DNA of 64,000 bases. Source: Onthophagus taurus. Its lineage: Eukaryota > Arthropoda > Insecta > Coleoptera > Scarabaeidae. Made by a program: the position numbers and the translations under genes. The DNA is taken from assembly GCF_036711975.1 (NCBI RefSeq), contig NC_091976.1:23188001-23252000 (forward strand), given 5' to 3'. Below, in pieces: positions 1 to 12,200 of this stretch. The stretch's first letter is position 1, and each line of letters starts with the position of its first letter. Under the pieces are notes generated by a model. The model did not search any database. It had not been told where the DNA came from and worked only from the letters and a program-made list of their open reading frames with translations.

Positions 1-3000
1 TTTACAGATTGCAAAAACAGGATGCCCAATTTATTTTTGATCGACGCTGCCAGAATAGGTCTCTACGATGATTATTATGTGGGTGGTCTCATACATCTGT
101 TAATCACCTCTTCAATGGGAAAGCTTTCTGGGAATGATAACTGCCGTATTAGTAAATACCTGGTGTTATCTGAATGATGAAGTGACAAAATAATTTGTAT
201 TACCCAGAGTTGATATTGTTGACTACAACCATCTCCGAGGTTTTAGTATTACATGACAACAACCTAAATAGCAGGTTTCTCATCAAATTTCTTTTCTTTG
301 ATAAATATTTATTAGATGGTTGATCAGGAGAGCCCAACAAAAATTTTTCAATAATTTTATTAAATCACCTAACCTCTCTTAATTAGAGAGACATAGTCGA
401 TTCAAATTATTACCATATCTATCAAAATCTTTCAAGCAGAACAGTTCAACACATTTATGTAAACATTGTAAAAGTTGAGCTTCAAGGGAGGCAATGTGTT
501 AACGTTTATTAAAAGTTGCAGTTATTTCCTGCTTCACAACCATTCTTTTTCTCAACTGCTTAACTCAACTACCGATTTTCGAGCTCTTTGTTTTTCGGTA
601 ACATCACTTTCATTCTCCATTAGAAACTATGACGGTGAGAAAAATTTCTGACTCATTGGTTAATCCAGGGGCATATTGACCCTCAAGGTCAGACTCCATC
701 TTATCCAGTAACTTTTTTAATCTTACCCAGTGAGAAATATCGAAGAACACTAAAATCTGGAGGATCCGCTTTTGCAATTAAATATAAAGCAGTTTCAAAT
801 CAAATCCAAAATTAAAACAAATAAATATAATAAATTCAAAACGAAAGAATATTTTTCTATTAAACGTGAATCATCTCAAACTAACAAAAAAAAGACTCGT
901 TAATAAATTTATGATAACTTCCTTTGATCTTTCATTCACAAGATCGTTTAACACTTCGGTGTTCTTTATATTCCGAGATGCTTACAAACGGTGTTTTAAA
1001 AGTGGATAAAGGTTTATTGTGTTTATCTCTTCTCACTATTTCTGGGTCAGTCACAAAATCTCGGCTATTATTAAAAAATCGTACACCAACAAAAACACTA
1101 TTTATTTACAAGTTAATCGTATTTAATTTCAGCTTTAAAATTGCGCAATCAAGTGCGGTCTCTTTCATCTTAACCAAGATCTATGCGAATTCGCCAAGTA
1201 CATGTGCTCGCGAGTGTCTTGCGCCAGATTCAAAATAATCTTGATCGATGTTAAACCAGAATGATTTCTTCTAAGTGTTACGTCGAGAGATGTTTATCAT
1301 TACTTCAAATGTAATGTTGTTTTATAAAGACGACGGTTCACGTGGTGTCAATTCATTTAATGTCGGTTAATTTATAATAATTTTAGTTTATATGTACCAT
1401 TTATTTTATTTCTAAGTGAGTAGTTGAAGAAGTATGCGCAGCTGTGTGTTAGAAATTAATTGACCGTGTCTTAAGATTTTCGAATTTATTGCGGATTACG
1501 ACTAAAAATTTTATTCCAAAAAAACTTAATTGACTTTTTCTCCATCAATCTGTGCTACCAACAGATGCTTGACATTATTCATTCTTTGTTTTTGGAATTG
1601 TGCCAAGTACATTATTTTATTACATCAACTACAAAAATATAACAATTTGGTTTATTAATATCCCAGATATTTGTTATTATCTAAACAATTGTAAATAAAC
1701 ATTTATTTAACCTATTTACAAAGACACTTAATTGTTAATTGTTAGAGATTTTATGGATTAATTAAAAAAATTAAACAGCTTTTAAGAAAGTTTACTGCTC
1801 TAACCTTCCTAATGGTTATTGTTTGGTGATTTTGAAGAAGAACACATCTTCAATAGGCAATTAGCAATTGAAGAACGTTTAATATTCCTTTACGTTTCAC
1901 GTTTCTTGTTATTACCGCAGCAAAAAGATTTTTAACATAAAATACATTCATGTAAACCAACGAAGAAACGGTTTGAAATTAAACGTTGCGTTTTATTGCG
2001 CGCGCGAGGAAGGCGCTCCGTTGCCTTGTCCCATTTTAGCAGGCAAAAATTCGACAAGAGATAAGCTCCGCGAATAAGCATTTAGCAATTAAACAGTATA
2101 AAATATACACTTCTTTTCTCTTCGAGCAAAAATCCACCTCGAGCCATAAGCTATAAATTATTAATGTAAGTGGTTAAGTTTATTATAGGATGCTAACCAC
2201 TTCTCTTTTCAAATTAATTTAAATCGTTAATTAGTTACCTTCGAAATAAATTTAACTTCAATCATCTTACAAAAGAAATTAATAATTTAATTTACACTAA
2301 ACGTTAAAAGAAAATTGGCATATTTATATCTAAACCCTATTTTTGATTAAACGCGAAAAATTATTTCCTGCTTTTATGCCGACAACTCGTTTCCTTTATC
2401 GTTTCGACGTTTTTACCAAAGGAAATTTAAAACCATTATCGACAAAGTTTAATCGAGAAATATTTAAAGAAACCAAACCAAGTTTAAAAAGAAACTTAAA
2501 AAATTAAAATCGACCACCTACGGTTTCTAAATCGGCATCGGAACGAAAAAGAAAACATCTTTGACCTTATTATAGCCAGCATAAAAGAAAATAAACAACG
2601 TCAAAGTTAAAAAAAAAGTAAAAGGAAAAAAGAGATCTTCTTCTTAAAGCAAAACAAGTCTCTTTCGCTCCTTTTCTAGCTAAAACGATTACTTAGAGGT
2701 GGAGAGGCGAACCGTTTGCGGACAATTAGAACGTTGTTCGCTGATTATTTTTGACAATGGTGGCAGAAAAGGTGAAGGCGGCCTTCAAGTTTATTTATCG
2801 ACACCATTATGTCCGTGAGAAACTCGTCTGTCTGTTTTAGAATAAGAAAAATGTGAAGTCTTAAAGATCAAAATTAAAAAATTGATTTATAGAAAGCTAC
2901 GTTACCGGATCCGTTTGAGTCAATGTAACCGCAAGATGAACAATCATTTGTGACTTACCTAAAAAGAAAAAAAATAAAGCATTAAAAAAAATTAAAATAA

Positions 3001-6000
3001 AATACTTGGAGAAAATTTATAGCAAAAGCCTTCAGCACGTTTCGATTACTCATAAGTTCTTTTCTTGAAGCGTAGTTTTAGATAATTAATTTATTAGAAT
3101 TTATAAAGAGAAGAATAACACAGGAAATGCTATTTTTGGTGAGTAATCGAGAATGTTGCACTTTAAACTTTCGTCGAAATTAAGTTTGAAATCGTGCATA
3201 AATTAAAATTCCTAGAATTAATAAATTATATTAATTAGTAATAATTTCTTAACTACATAATAAAACTAAAGTTTTATTTAATATTTGAGTAAATATTGGA
3301 AAAGTATACGAAGTGGGTACACATTTTATGTTTACTTTGTAATTATTTATTTAATACGAAAACGCGAAGATAATTTAAAAAAAAATGTTTTAATTTCACA
3401 AATGTTCATAAAAAGTTTTCAATGATAATTCTATGTCTGTGTAATGTTGTTAAATAGATCCGTTAATTGAATATTATTAATAGTTCTATATAGCACAAGG
3501 TTGGAATTCTGCATGTGGCATCACAACAATTCTAAACGACGAAACAATGTTTGATTGTATAAGTAAATCGGAAGAGAACGATTTGAAGATATTCATAACA
3601 ATACAACTTTTTATAAGACAAAAAAGTTCATCATCTAACTTTAATAATCGAGATCTTCCGAAATCTTCCGAGATTATAAATAATTTCGGAGAGTATTAAT
3701 AACTGGATGCGATAATTTTATAATTCCATAGTATACAGGATGATAAATCATGTTCGATAATTTAAAGCTTAATGCAATATACACAGATGCACATATAATT
3801 CAGTTTGTTTTTAAATTGCAAAAACAAAATTACTTCATCTTCAAGTCCAAATAATCTTCCCAGTATATTTGCTTTTGAAAGCCAGCACACTTTTCAATGA
3901 AATGACAGCGTTACTAAAGATCGTAAAACGTGTCGTTCAAAAAAAAGTTAATTATCTCGTTGTTTTTGGAACTGTGTGGGAACATATTTTTTAAGATAAC
4001 TGTCAATTTTGATGCAGAATTTTAAAAATCAATGAGTTCATTTAAAAGTGTTGTTGAGTTTTGTGACTATTTGCAGCAAAATCTAAATATTGATGAAGCA
4101 CCATTACACTTTTGCCATAACATCAACTTATAACAGTTTTACATCAACAGCTTTTGAAATTATTAACTCTACAGCAAACTTTTTTGCAAATAAAATTTTT
4201 TCAATATTTCCTTTTGAATGTGTTATTTTTATTTCCTTTCATGGCGTCCACTAACTGAATTGTTATGTCTTTGGCCGTACCATCAATGCGACATATTAAT
4301 CCGACAGGATAGTCAGAAAGCGATATTGATAAAAATACTTGTGTGATTTCTGGTCCAAGAAGGATAACAACTGCTTTCAAAAATCGTAGTTTTATAAGCG
4401 TCTAATAATACGTTTTTTTGGCGATGAATCACGACAATTTGTACTAAGCTTCATACGCTTCCTCTAACTTTATAAGTTTCTAACTTGTAGATTTGGCAAC
4501 AGAGAATTCTTCCTATAACGCTCTATAATATTAAGAATTTAGCTCCAGACAAGAAGTTTTCGTGGTTATTGTTACTTATAACCATTAGCCGCAATATGTT
4601 CATTAGTCAACATCATCAGCAACAAAATCGTATTTGGTTAATCATCGTATTTGCGTTTTTTCGAAGAGATCATCACACAATAGTGTACGCAATTATAATG
4701 GGTGTGATGCGTGTATAATCGATATCATTATGGAATTCATTGTATAATCCAGGTTATTATTATTATTAAGTGATTTTAATTACAGTTCAAAACCGCTTCT
4801 CACACCTTAGCGTCCATCTTTTCCGGCCAGCTTAGTTTATTCTTCTGGAACCTTTATCTAATCTTCTGCCAGTAATATTTAGTAATCCTTTAGTATAATC
4901 TTGTAATTTATTAGAAGTATTTGGTCTTCCGCTAACAGCAGCTAGTCTTTTATTAGCAAAATATAATTTCCCGCTAGCAGTAGTCCTTTGTCAACAGTAC
5001 GGTCTATCGTAAGCAGTATGTATGTATCGAGATTGTCATTAAAAGTATCTAGTAATCTGCCAACAGTACCTAATCTTATGTAAGCAAATTCTAGTCTTTT
5101 ATTAATAGTATCTAGCGACTTGCCAGCAGTATCTAGTCTTCTGTCATCAATATCTAGTCTGTTATTAACACAGAGAACGAAAAATAAACCTTTTTGGCAT
5201 TGTAATCATGTTGAGAATCACAAAACAAATATTCACCAACCCCAGATGAGGTAAACCAAGATATACCAAAAGTATTAGTTTTGCGTTACCATATCAGCTG
5301 ATATTTCCTATGCTAAGAGCCAATATGATTTCATTTACAATTGTTGACTCAAAAACTCGGTTAATAGGGATTCTCGATGTGGCAACATTGTCTTTGCCAC
5401 ATCCATGTTTATAAAAACTGGTGTTTGATATTCAAAACATATTTGAAACACGTGAAGTACCTCTGAAAATACTGAAAATTATAGATCATGTAAAGATCAG
5501 TAAATTACGTAGGATTATTGTCTAATTGCAATAATCGCTAATAATTACATTCCTGTTTTGACACATTTGTGGTGATTTATCGGAAGAAATACGAATTTAT
5601 ATTGCTCATAAATACACATCTAACTATAACATATAGTGCTGTTATTTAGTACTCTGATGTTAACTACTTTCTCAACGGAGTCCCAAGCAGCACATGATGT
5701 TAAATATTTTAACTATTTAAATTGGGGCGCTAAGCAACAAAATATCTTAAAACTAATTAAATATATCAACACTGAGGAAATAACTTTTTTCTAAACCCAA
5801 AATCAATACGATTTGGAGACCACTGCTTTATCTAAACAATTGATATTTACAAAATATCGATTACGTTTTATGTTTACAATGTAATTATTTGCTTAATACT
5901 TATTACTAAGGCACAGATAATTTACCTTGAAATACGTTTTCTTAATTCCCCCTTAATTCCTTTACAAAAATTAATAATTTACAATGATCCTACAGTTTCC

Positions 6001-7464
6001 TTAAAAAAAAATTCGGTTCCTTTCATCAGAATTATCATTCGATAATCGTTAAGATTTAAAGATTAGTAACTGTCAACTTTCGACGTTGAAATAAAAACAT
6101 TAAGATCCAATCATTTTTCCCTTTGATTACGAACACGCTAACCCATTTTCAAATCGTTATTAGAAACGTATGCTAATAAACTACATAATAAATCGTTGTT
6201 AATGAGTCCGGCTATTGTCATTGTAGTCGATTCATGAATGATCAGTGGCGAACAATTCCTGTTATGCGTTGTTGTAGGAGGTTTGTTTAAAAGCAGTGTT
6301 GTTGGTATTTTGTTCTCGTTGTAGAGTTTATATTTCTTTCGACATTTCCCACGATGCAGTAAAAGTTACAGTTTCTTGACGCGGACTTGAACTTTATGTT
6401 GGATATAAATCGTGTAGGAGGGGTTAATTTAATAATATTTTTAGCATTCCTGATAAATTTTTTAAAACATTGATTCAGATTGATCGGGTATTCTTAATAG
6501 ATTAATACAGAAACCGTTACGAACACGTACAAGTTACAAGCCCACATAATGTTAAACAGATTACATCTATTAGTAATAATATCGTAGGTTAATTGACAGT
6601 TACAACGATGATATACGAGCAGAACGTCATCGTAATAAGTAATATAAACCGATTCCACGGTTGAGAAATGAAAATCTGCGTTGATTTTACGGTAATCGCT
6701 CGTTGAAAAGCGATAAAATTTCCATAATCCGCAGCGGTAGCTTTCCTAAATACTAATTTGCGAAATCCAAATCCTAATCTACCCTCAAGCTAAACTTTTT
6801 ACGATCACGTATATGTTTCTGTGCCACTTTCAAATGCGTTCTAATATTTTAACAACATCCTGGTCAAAGAAACAATAAAATATCTAAATCTGGTTTTTAA
6901 GCGATTAATTATTGTTTGTTATTAATGACGTTGTACAAGAGATTTAAGCCAAGATTAGAGGTATCGGGATCTTATCGGTAATATGATACTTTGAAATCTT
7001 AAGATGATTTTGCAGAGTTTGCAACACTTTTCGAATTAATGGTTGTTTGCTCCTAAAATGTGTTAAAGACCATAAAATGTATTATGGAAATTCAAGATGA
7101 ATCGTTCTTTCTTATTGTTAGTACAAAAAGTGTTGATTTAAAAAACATGTAACATGGTGTACAAATAACCAAAGATTTTAATCAAGCGAGTATCAACCCA
7201 ACTCAAACCAATGTAACATTTGTTGCAGAATTAAAACAGTTTGTAACCTTTAAAGTTAAACTATAAAAGTAACAACTTTAATGACTATAATTGATACTAA
7301 TTAACTTAGAAGTACCACCCAACAAAACGACACGTTTAAAATGGATTAAACTCATCTTATCTGCATTTCAAAATAAAAACTTTTGCGTTTCTCGATTCCA
7401 TTTTTGAAAATTTGAGTTTTTTTTTGGAAATTAATGTTCCTATAATTTAGTTTTCGTTATTTAC
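1..7464. other. Long stretch without a recognisable gene
   Basis: No open frame here resembles a known protein, and I see no exon with convincing splice sites and family similarity. The sequence is AT-rich. Two blocks are richer in GC than their surroundings, at about 1985-2160 and 2640-2840. The second holds a 27-codon frame starting at 2757 that I cannot support as a gene. A degenerate short-period repeat lies at about 4850-5170. Because a candidate minus-strand first exon ends with a splice donor at 7465, the stretch may be the first intron of a gene that continues off the left edge. That is inference. Confidence 0.5.
4850..5170. repeat. Degenerate short tandem repeat, 'tatctagtctt' family
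   Basis: The words 'agtatctagt', 'agtaatctgcc' and 'agcagtatctagtc' recur roughly every 20-30 bases, alternating with 'cttttattag' or 'cttctgtcat' spacers. The same vocabulary reappears at 60940-61600 inside the SIK2 gene, so this is a dispersed, decayed minisatellite and not a unique sequence. Boundaries are approximate. Confidence 0.6.
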
Positions 7465-7790
7465 CTAAGTTTTGACCACCTGTCGCCAATTGTAGTAGCG
7501 ATTGCGGTTTCTTTCGGCGATGAAGAAGAAGGATCCTCGAGCGTCGCGACGCCCGGCGTTTTAACAATAAGCGTACTGATTATCTTCGTTAATATTAAAC
7601 ACGCGTCGGCACGTTTTCGCCGATTCCGCAGTTGTTTCTCGTCGCAAAGCAGTTTCGCGTACAACAGGTCGCAACTGATTTGTTCGGCGGCGCGCGTTTC
7701 GTTCGATCTAATAAACATCGCAGTTCGCGTCCGCCGGTCGACTGAACAGAGCCCCGTCCGATCAAACGCCAAACTCAAACGTGACCTGCT
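7465..7790 (-). other. Candidate CpG-rich first exon of a minus-strand gene
   Basis: Reading the minus strand, a GC- and CpG-rich block (many CG dinucleotides around 7540-7770, unlike everything nearby) ends in a good donor, ACTTAG|GTAAAT, with the exon's last base at 7465. A frame is open through the block and has an ATG at 7718, which would give 84 codons before the donor. I do not recognise this peptide. It is rich in Arg and Thr and lacks a domain. The block therefore looks more like a 5' untranslated first exon than a coding one. The acceptor partner would lie further left, possibly outside the window. Confidence 0.4.
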
Positions 7791-7807
7791 CCCTCCAGTT
7801 CTCCATG

Positions 7808-7814
7808 TTATATA
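7808..7814 (-). promoter_or_regulatory. TATA-like box upstream of the CpG-rich exon
   Basis: On the minus strand TATATAA lies just upstream of the CpG-rich block, so transcription would begin near 7780 and read towards the donor at 7465. A TCAGT initiator-like word is present near 7743, but about 70 bases from the TATA word, further than the usual 30. In such AT-rich DNA a TATA word is weak evidence alone. Confidence 0.25.
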
Positions 7815-8569
7815 CTTGACTATTTTTAGAGGTTTATGTCACGATTGCAAAATCCGATTGGCTACTGGTTATGTCACTGTTCCTGTTTATTGGACGGACT
7901 CCTTGCCGCCGTTTCGATGCCGCGTTCCGTCGGCGCCAAGTTAAACGATTTTGAGCTTTAAGAATCGACCGGAGTTGGTTTTTCGGAGGAAGTGGGAGTT
8001 TGCAAAGAAATTCACGTGGAGCTGTTTTGATACTGGAACAAAATTATTAACAGTAGTGGTCAAAAATTGAATTTTTATGATTTTTAGAATTGTTTTTAAG
8101 GATATGTCTACGTGACTGTATAACAGCAATTTCGAAATTAATAAAAAACGAAGTTTCTTGACCTTGTCCCCGGAAATAATAGCATTTTTCAAAAAAATCA
8201 AGGTTTTATCAGATTGATTGATGTTATCTGAAATTAACGTAGGTTGGTTACTTATCTTTATCAAAATACACCAATATTCAAAGAAATCCATACTTACATC
8301 TTTAAACTAAACTGCAATATATTAAATACCATTTATAACACTAAAATTATTCGTTTTAAATAAATTATCAATAAAATAATTATCAGATTTCAATTTTGAC
8401 ACTAATTTTTGACACCTTACGTGTTGTAAACGCAGAAATCTACTTTAACGGCATATCATATAAGTTTATATCAAAAATTAACACATTAATTTATATCAAT
8501 AAAATTCATAATCAAAAAATTGATCTAACGTAATATAAATTTTAAACAATAAATACCATATTTCTTAAA

Positions 8570-9035
8570 ATCATCTATTTAAACGAAACGATTGTGCTGC
8601 CCTCTATATATCCCAACGACAATAACCAACAAATAAATAAAAATTATAATTTAATTTATTTCAATCGAATATAAACGACAAACCAGAAGTTAAATATCAA
8701 TTAAAATGTAATTAATTCTAAATTTATTAACAAAATCAACATTGACACTTCTATCATCGCACCATCTATTGAGCTCATCATAAATTATAACAGTAATCTA
8801 GTGTAACGACAATGACGCTTCGAAGAGCGACGCGTTGGTTAATAATCTAAACAATCAAAAATCAACGGATTTAATTAACAATTTTATCCCAAAGCGTAAT
8901 TACGACGTAACTACGTTCAACCAAATAAAATCTTCATAAAATCAAGGTACTGTTTTATGAAAACCGCTCATTTAATTCAATCGATCGTGGTGCCCTCTAC
9001 ATAGCTCAACAACTAAACGACGAACAAATCGTTGA
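8570..9035. repeat. Three diverged copies of a short dispersed motif
   Basis: A segment reading 'gccctctayata' followed by an 'acaa' rich tail occurs near 8597-8640 and again near 8991-9030. A weaker third copy ('caccatctattgagctc') lies near 8760. The first two share similarity over about 70 bases, including a 'catttaa...acgat' lead-in. They lie just upstream of the MBD/F-box gene and could be old MITE fragments or duplicated regulatory sequence. Confidence 0.35.
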
Positions 9036-9284
9036 TAAGTGTAGTGTTGCATTATTCCAAGCGAAAATAATCGGAAAATCCCGCTTTTCAAGCTTTCCTC
9101 AATAGAGACATCCCATAAATTTCAACCGCAGTGAAAACCACCATAAGAAGCACCCAGGGAAAGTATCAATATCGTTCTGGAGAGGCCCCAAATAATGCGT
9201 AACACACGTGGGACGTTGAAAGAGGCTCGTTAAAGGTAGACATTTCGTTTGAGTACCCACAGTTGTTATAATAAACGGAAGCAA

Positions 9285-12200
9285 ATGGATGCATCAGTCT
9301 CAACAAGACGAGGTACCCGTGTGAAAATGGCCCCGCAAAAGAACACCGAAGAACCTGTCGAAGCCGAAACGGCGCGAAATCTTAATGGCAACAAAGATGG
9401 AGTTGAAGAGGACGCGGGGAGCGTTGAGAAGGCTCCAGAGGTGAAATTGGACGAAGAAAAGGAATCGCCAAAGAAGACGGTTGAAGAAGAAGGTGATGAG
9501 CCAAAAAAGGTGAATGAAGTTAAACTTCCGGAATCGAGTGAAGCTGAAGAATCTGCCTCTTCGGAAGTGGAAACTGAAGGTGAAAGAGAAGTTATCGAGC
9601 CAGAAAAGAAAGATGACATTCAAGGTAATTAAGTTAAAATTGATTGCATTATTAATGTGGGGTTATGAAAGTGTTTTTGAGGTTAAGTTTTATGTCATTT
9701 TTTGACAGTTTATAAAAATTTTAATAAATTTAAAACACTTTTAGAATGACCTTGTTTTTAATAGAGTTTTCAGATGTAAAATAACAAATATTTTAATTTT
9801 TTTTTCATTTATAGATGAAAATAACATGTCTGTACCTGAAAAACAACAATTAGGTAAAGGAAAACGTGCTCGAATTCCTAACAAACGTTATAGCGATATA
9901 CTAATCTCTGCTCGTCAAGAAAAGCAAAAACGTATTGAAAATGGCGAAAATGCAGAACAAACGGAAATAAGCACACCTTCATCAACCTCTTCAAATTATG
10001 GTGGTATAGTAGCGGTGGTAAAAGGTACACCGAGACGAGCAGAAAGCCCATTATTTTCCTCTTCAAAAAAGCGAAAGGTACAGGTTGATTTGAATAACCC
10101 TAATTTTTTGAAACCATTTGAATTCGGATGGAAACGGGAACTCGTCTATCGAGCCACCTCGGATTCCTTGACAAAGAAACAAGGGGATATTTATTATTAT
10201 ACCCCGGCAGGGAAGAAAGTTCGCTCGATGCGGGAGGTTTCTGAAAATCTGGATGAAAAAGAATTGACCTTGGACAATTTTACTTTTTACAAGGAACCTT
10301 TAGGGCTCGACGATCCGGATAAAGAAATTATTAGGGATGCTAAATTGAAGATAGGTGGAAAGGAGGAGGTTCCGGTTGTTGAACCGCCACCCAAAACTGA
10401 AAATAAGCGTGGAACTAAAAGAACTGCCGGTAGAAGTACACCGGAAGTTGTTGAAACTCCACCTAAAAAAAATAATTCCACAACAAAGGTATATACAGGT
10501 TTTATACGCATTTTTTTTAGATTTTTAATTGTTTTATTAATAATAAATAAATCTAATTTCAATTCAAGGATGCTAAACTCTAAAAGATTTTCAATAATAC
10601 AATAATTTTTGTTAATTTAATTTAAGGAAATCAAAGAATTTCCATTAAAGAATTATCAATAATTCTACAAAATTGTAGGGGTTTCCTAAAGGATCCCAGT
10701 TAGGTTGTAATTTCAAGAAGTTTGATTGATTAAAAAAACAGATTAACTATCTTATTACTTAATAAATAATGTGAGCATACTGCTTTAGATAATACAAAGG
10801 CTCCAAATGATCTCATTTTCAGTGCCAGGATGGGTGTAGTTTGAATGTTTGCAGTTTAATTTGTAGCAGTTGAGTATAAGTTAGGGGTTGACCATGTGGT
10901 TAATGGCCACATGTTGATAAGAAGGACATATCTTTATGAGACTTCTAGAGATTTGCAGAGAACACAAAGACCCCACATTGGGTTGTAGTGCCAATGATGA
11001 AGATCCTGATGATAGCATCCAAGTCTTGGACACTATCTGACCTTTCCCATTCAAGGTTGATAACATGTAAAGGACATAACATTATAACAGGATATAACCA
11101 TTCCATAAACTATCACTAACATCCACTTTATTTAATTCTTATTCTTATATATTTATTTATTTATCTCAAATGGGTACAGAAACAGGTCGAACCTAATAAA
11201 ACTGTACTACAAACAACCAGTTGTATACAAGTTGAATTACAGTTCACAATAATAATAATGAATTAACAATAATACTACAAAAGCGAATCGAAATGAGAGG
11301 AAAAAACTAAGTCTAGGTGATATAAATATCACGTATCAAAAGAACGCCTGAGGCAACACACCAACTGCAGCAAAGAACATTTTTTTAAATGCAAAGAAAG
11401 AATGCTGAAACATCTATGTTAACACGATTTGCGAATCTCGTCGTTCTCAATAGAGGAGAGTTTTGACAGGCTGTAAAAGTTAAGTGTGCTGTAGATAAAA
11501 TAGGCAAAATAGAGATTTCTAATTGCATCATTATTAGAAAAAGCTACCCTGGATTTCATAATAAATTCTAACATATGCTAGGCTTTGGAGACAACAGTAT
11601 CAATATGTTTATCAAATAATAATTTGTAATTAATTGTAACACCCAAATCTCTAATAAATGAGACGCGTTGCAACTTCTCACCAGCGACGCTATTATTGTA
11701 GTGGATTGGGTGTACCATCCTAGAGAAGGAAATAATGTTACATTTTAATTAGTTTAATTAGGAAGGTGATTGTTTAAGCAAAAAATATGAATATTATCTA
11801 AATCAGATTGCAATCTAGAACAATCAAGAGGTGAGGAGATATGGAGAACACCAGAAAGCACCGACACAGGATTAGAGAAAAAACATTAACCAAAACAATC
11901 TGGCATCTCTCCTTCAGATAGGAATTGCAAGCGAAGATAAGATTTTTTCGGTTAATTAATAATGGCAAACCGCTTAACCCTTTGTGTCCCAAGAAGTCAA
12001 AAATTTTGAAACTTTGTGGCAGAATTAAAACGCTCTCAAAATACACTCAGTAAAGGCATTTGGAATTAATTTTAGCAAAATATGCAATTTTAGTGATGTT
12101 GCAGTATACAAAAACTTTTATTGCTAATATAAAAATAATACATTTTTTATTACATTAGAAAATAAGTAACACTTGCTTTAGCTAAACCACATTATGATAT

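Noticed and set aside
924-1238. 104-codon plus-strand open frame near the left end
   Set aside because: No similarity, no plausible start context and typical AT-rich composition; not supported as a gene.
2757-2840. 27-codon frame in a GC-richer block
   Set aside because: Too short to judge, no similarity. The block may equally be a conserved regulatory element.
7941-8291. 116-codon minus-strand open frame
   Set aside because: Low-complexity composition, no domain and no splice context. A frame of this length is expected by chance in AT-rich DNA.
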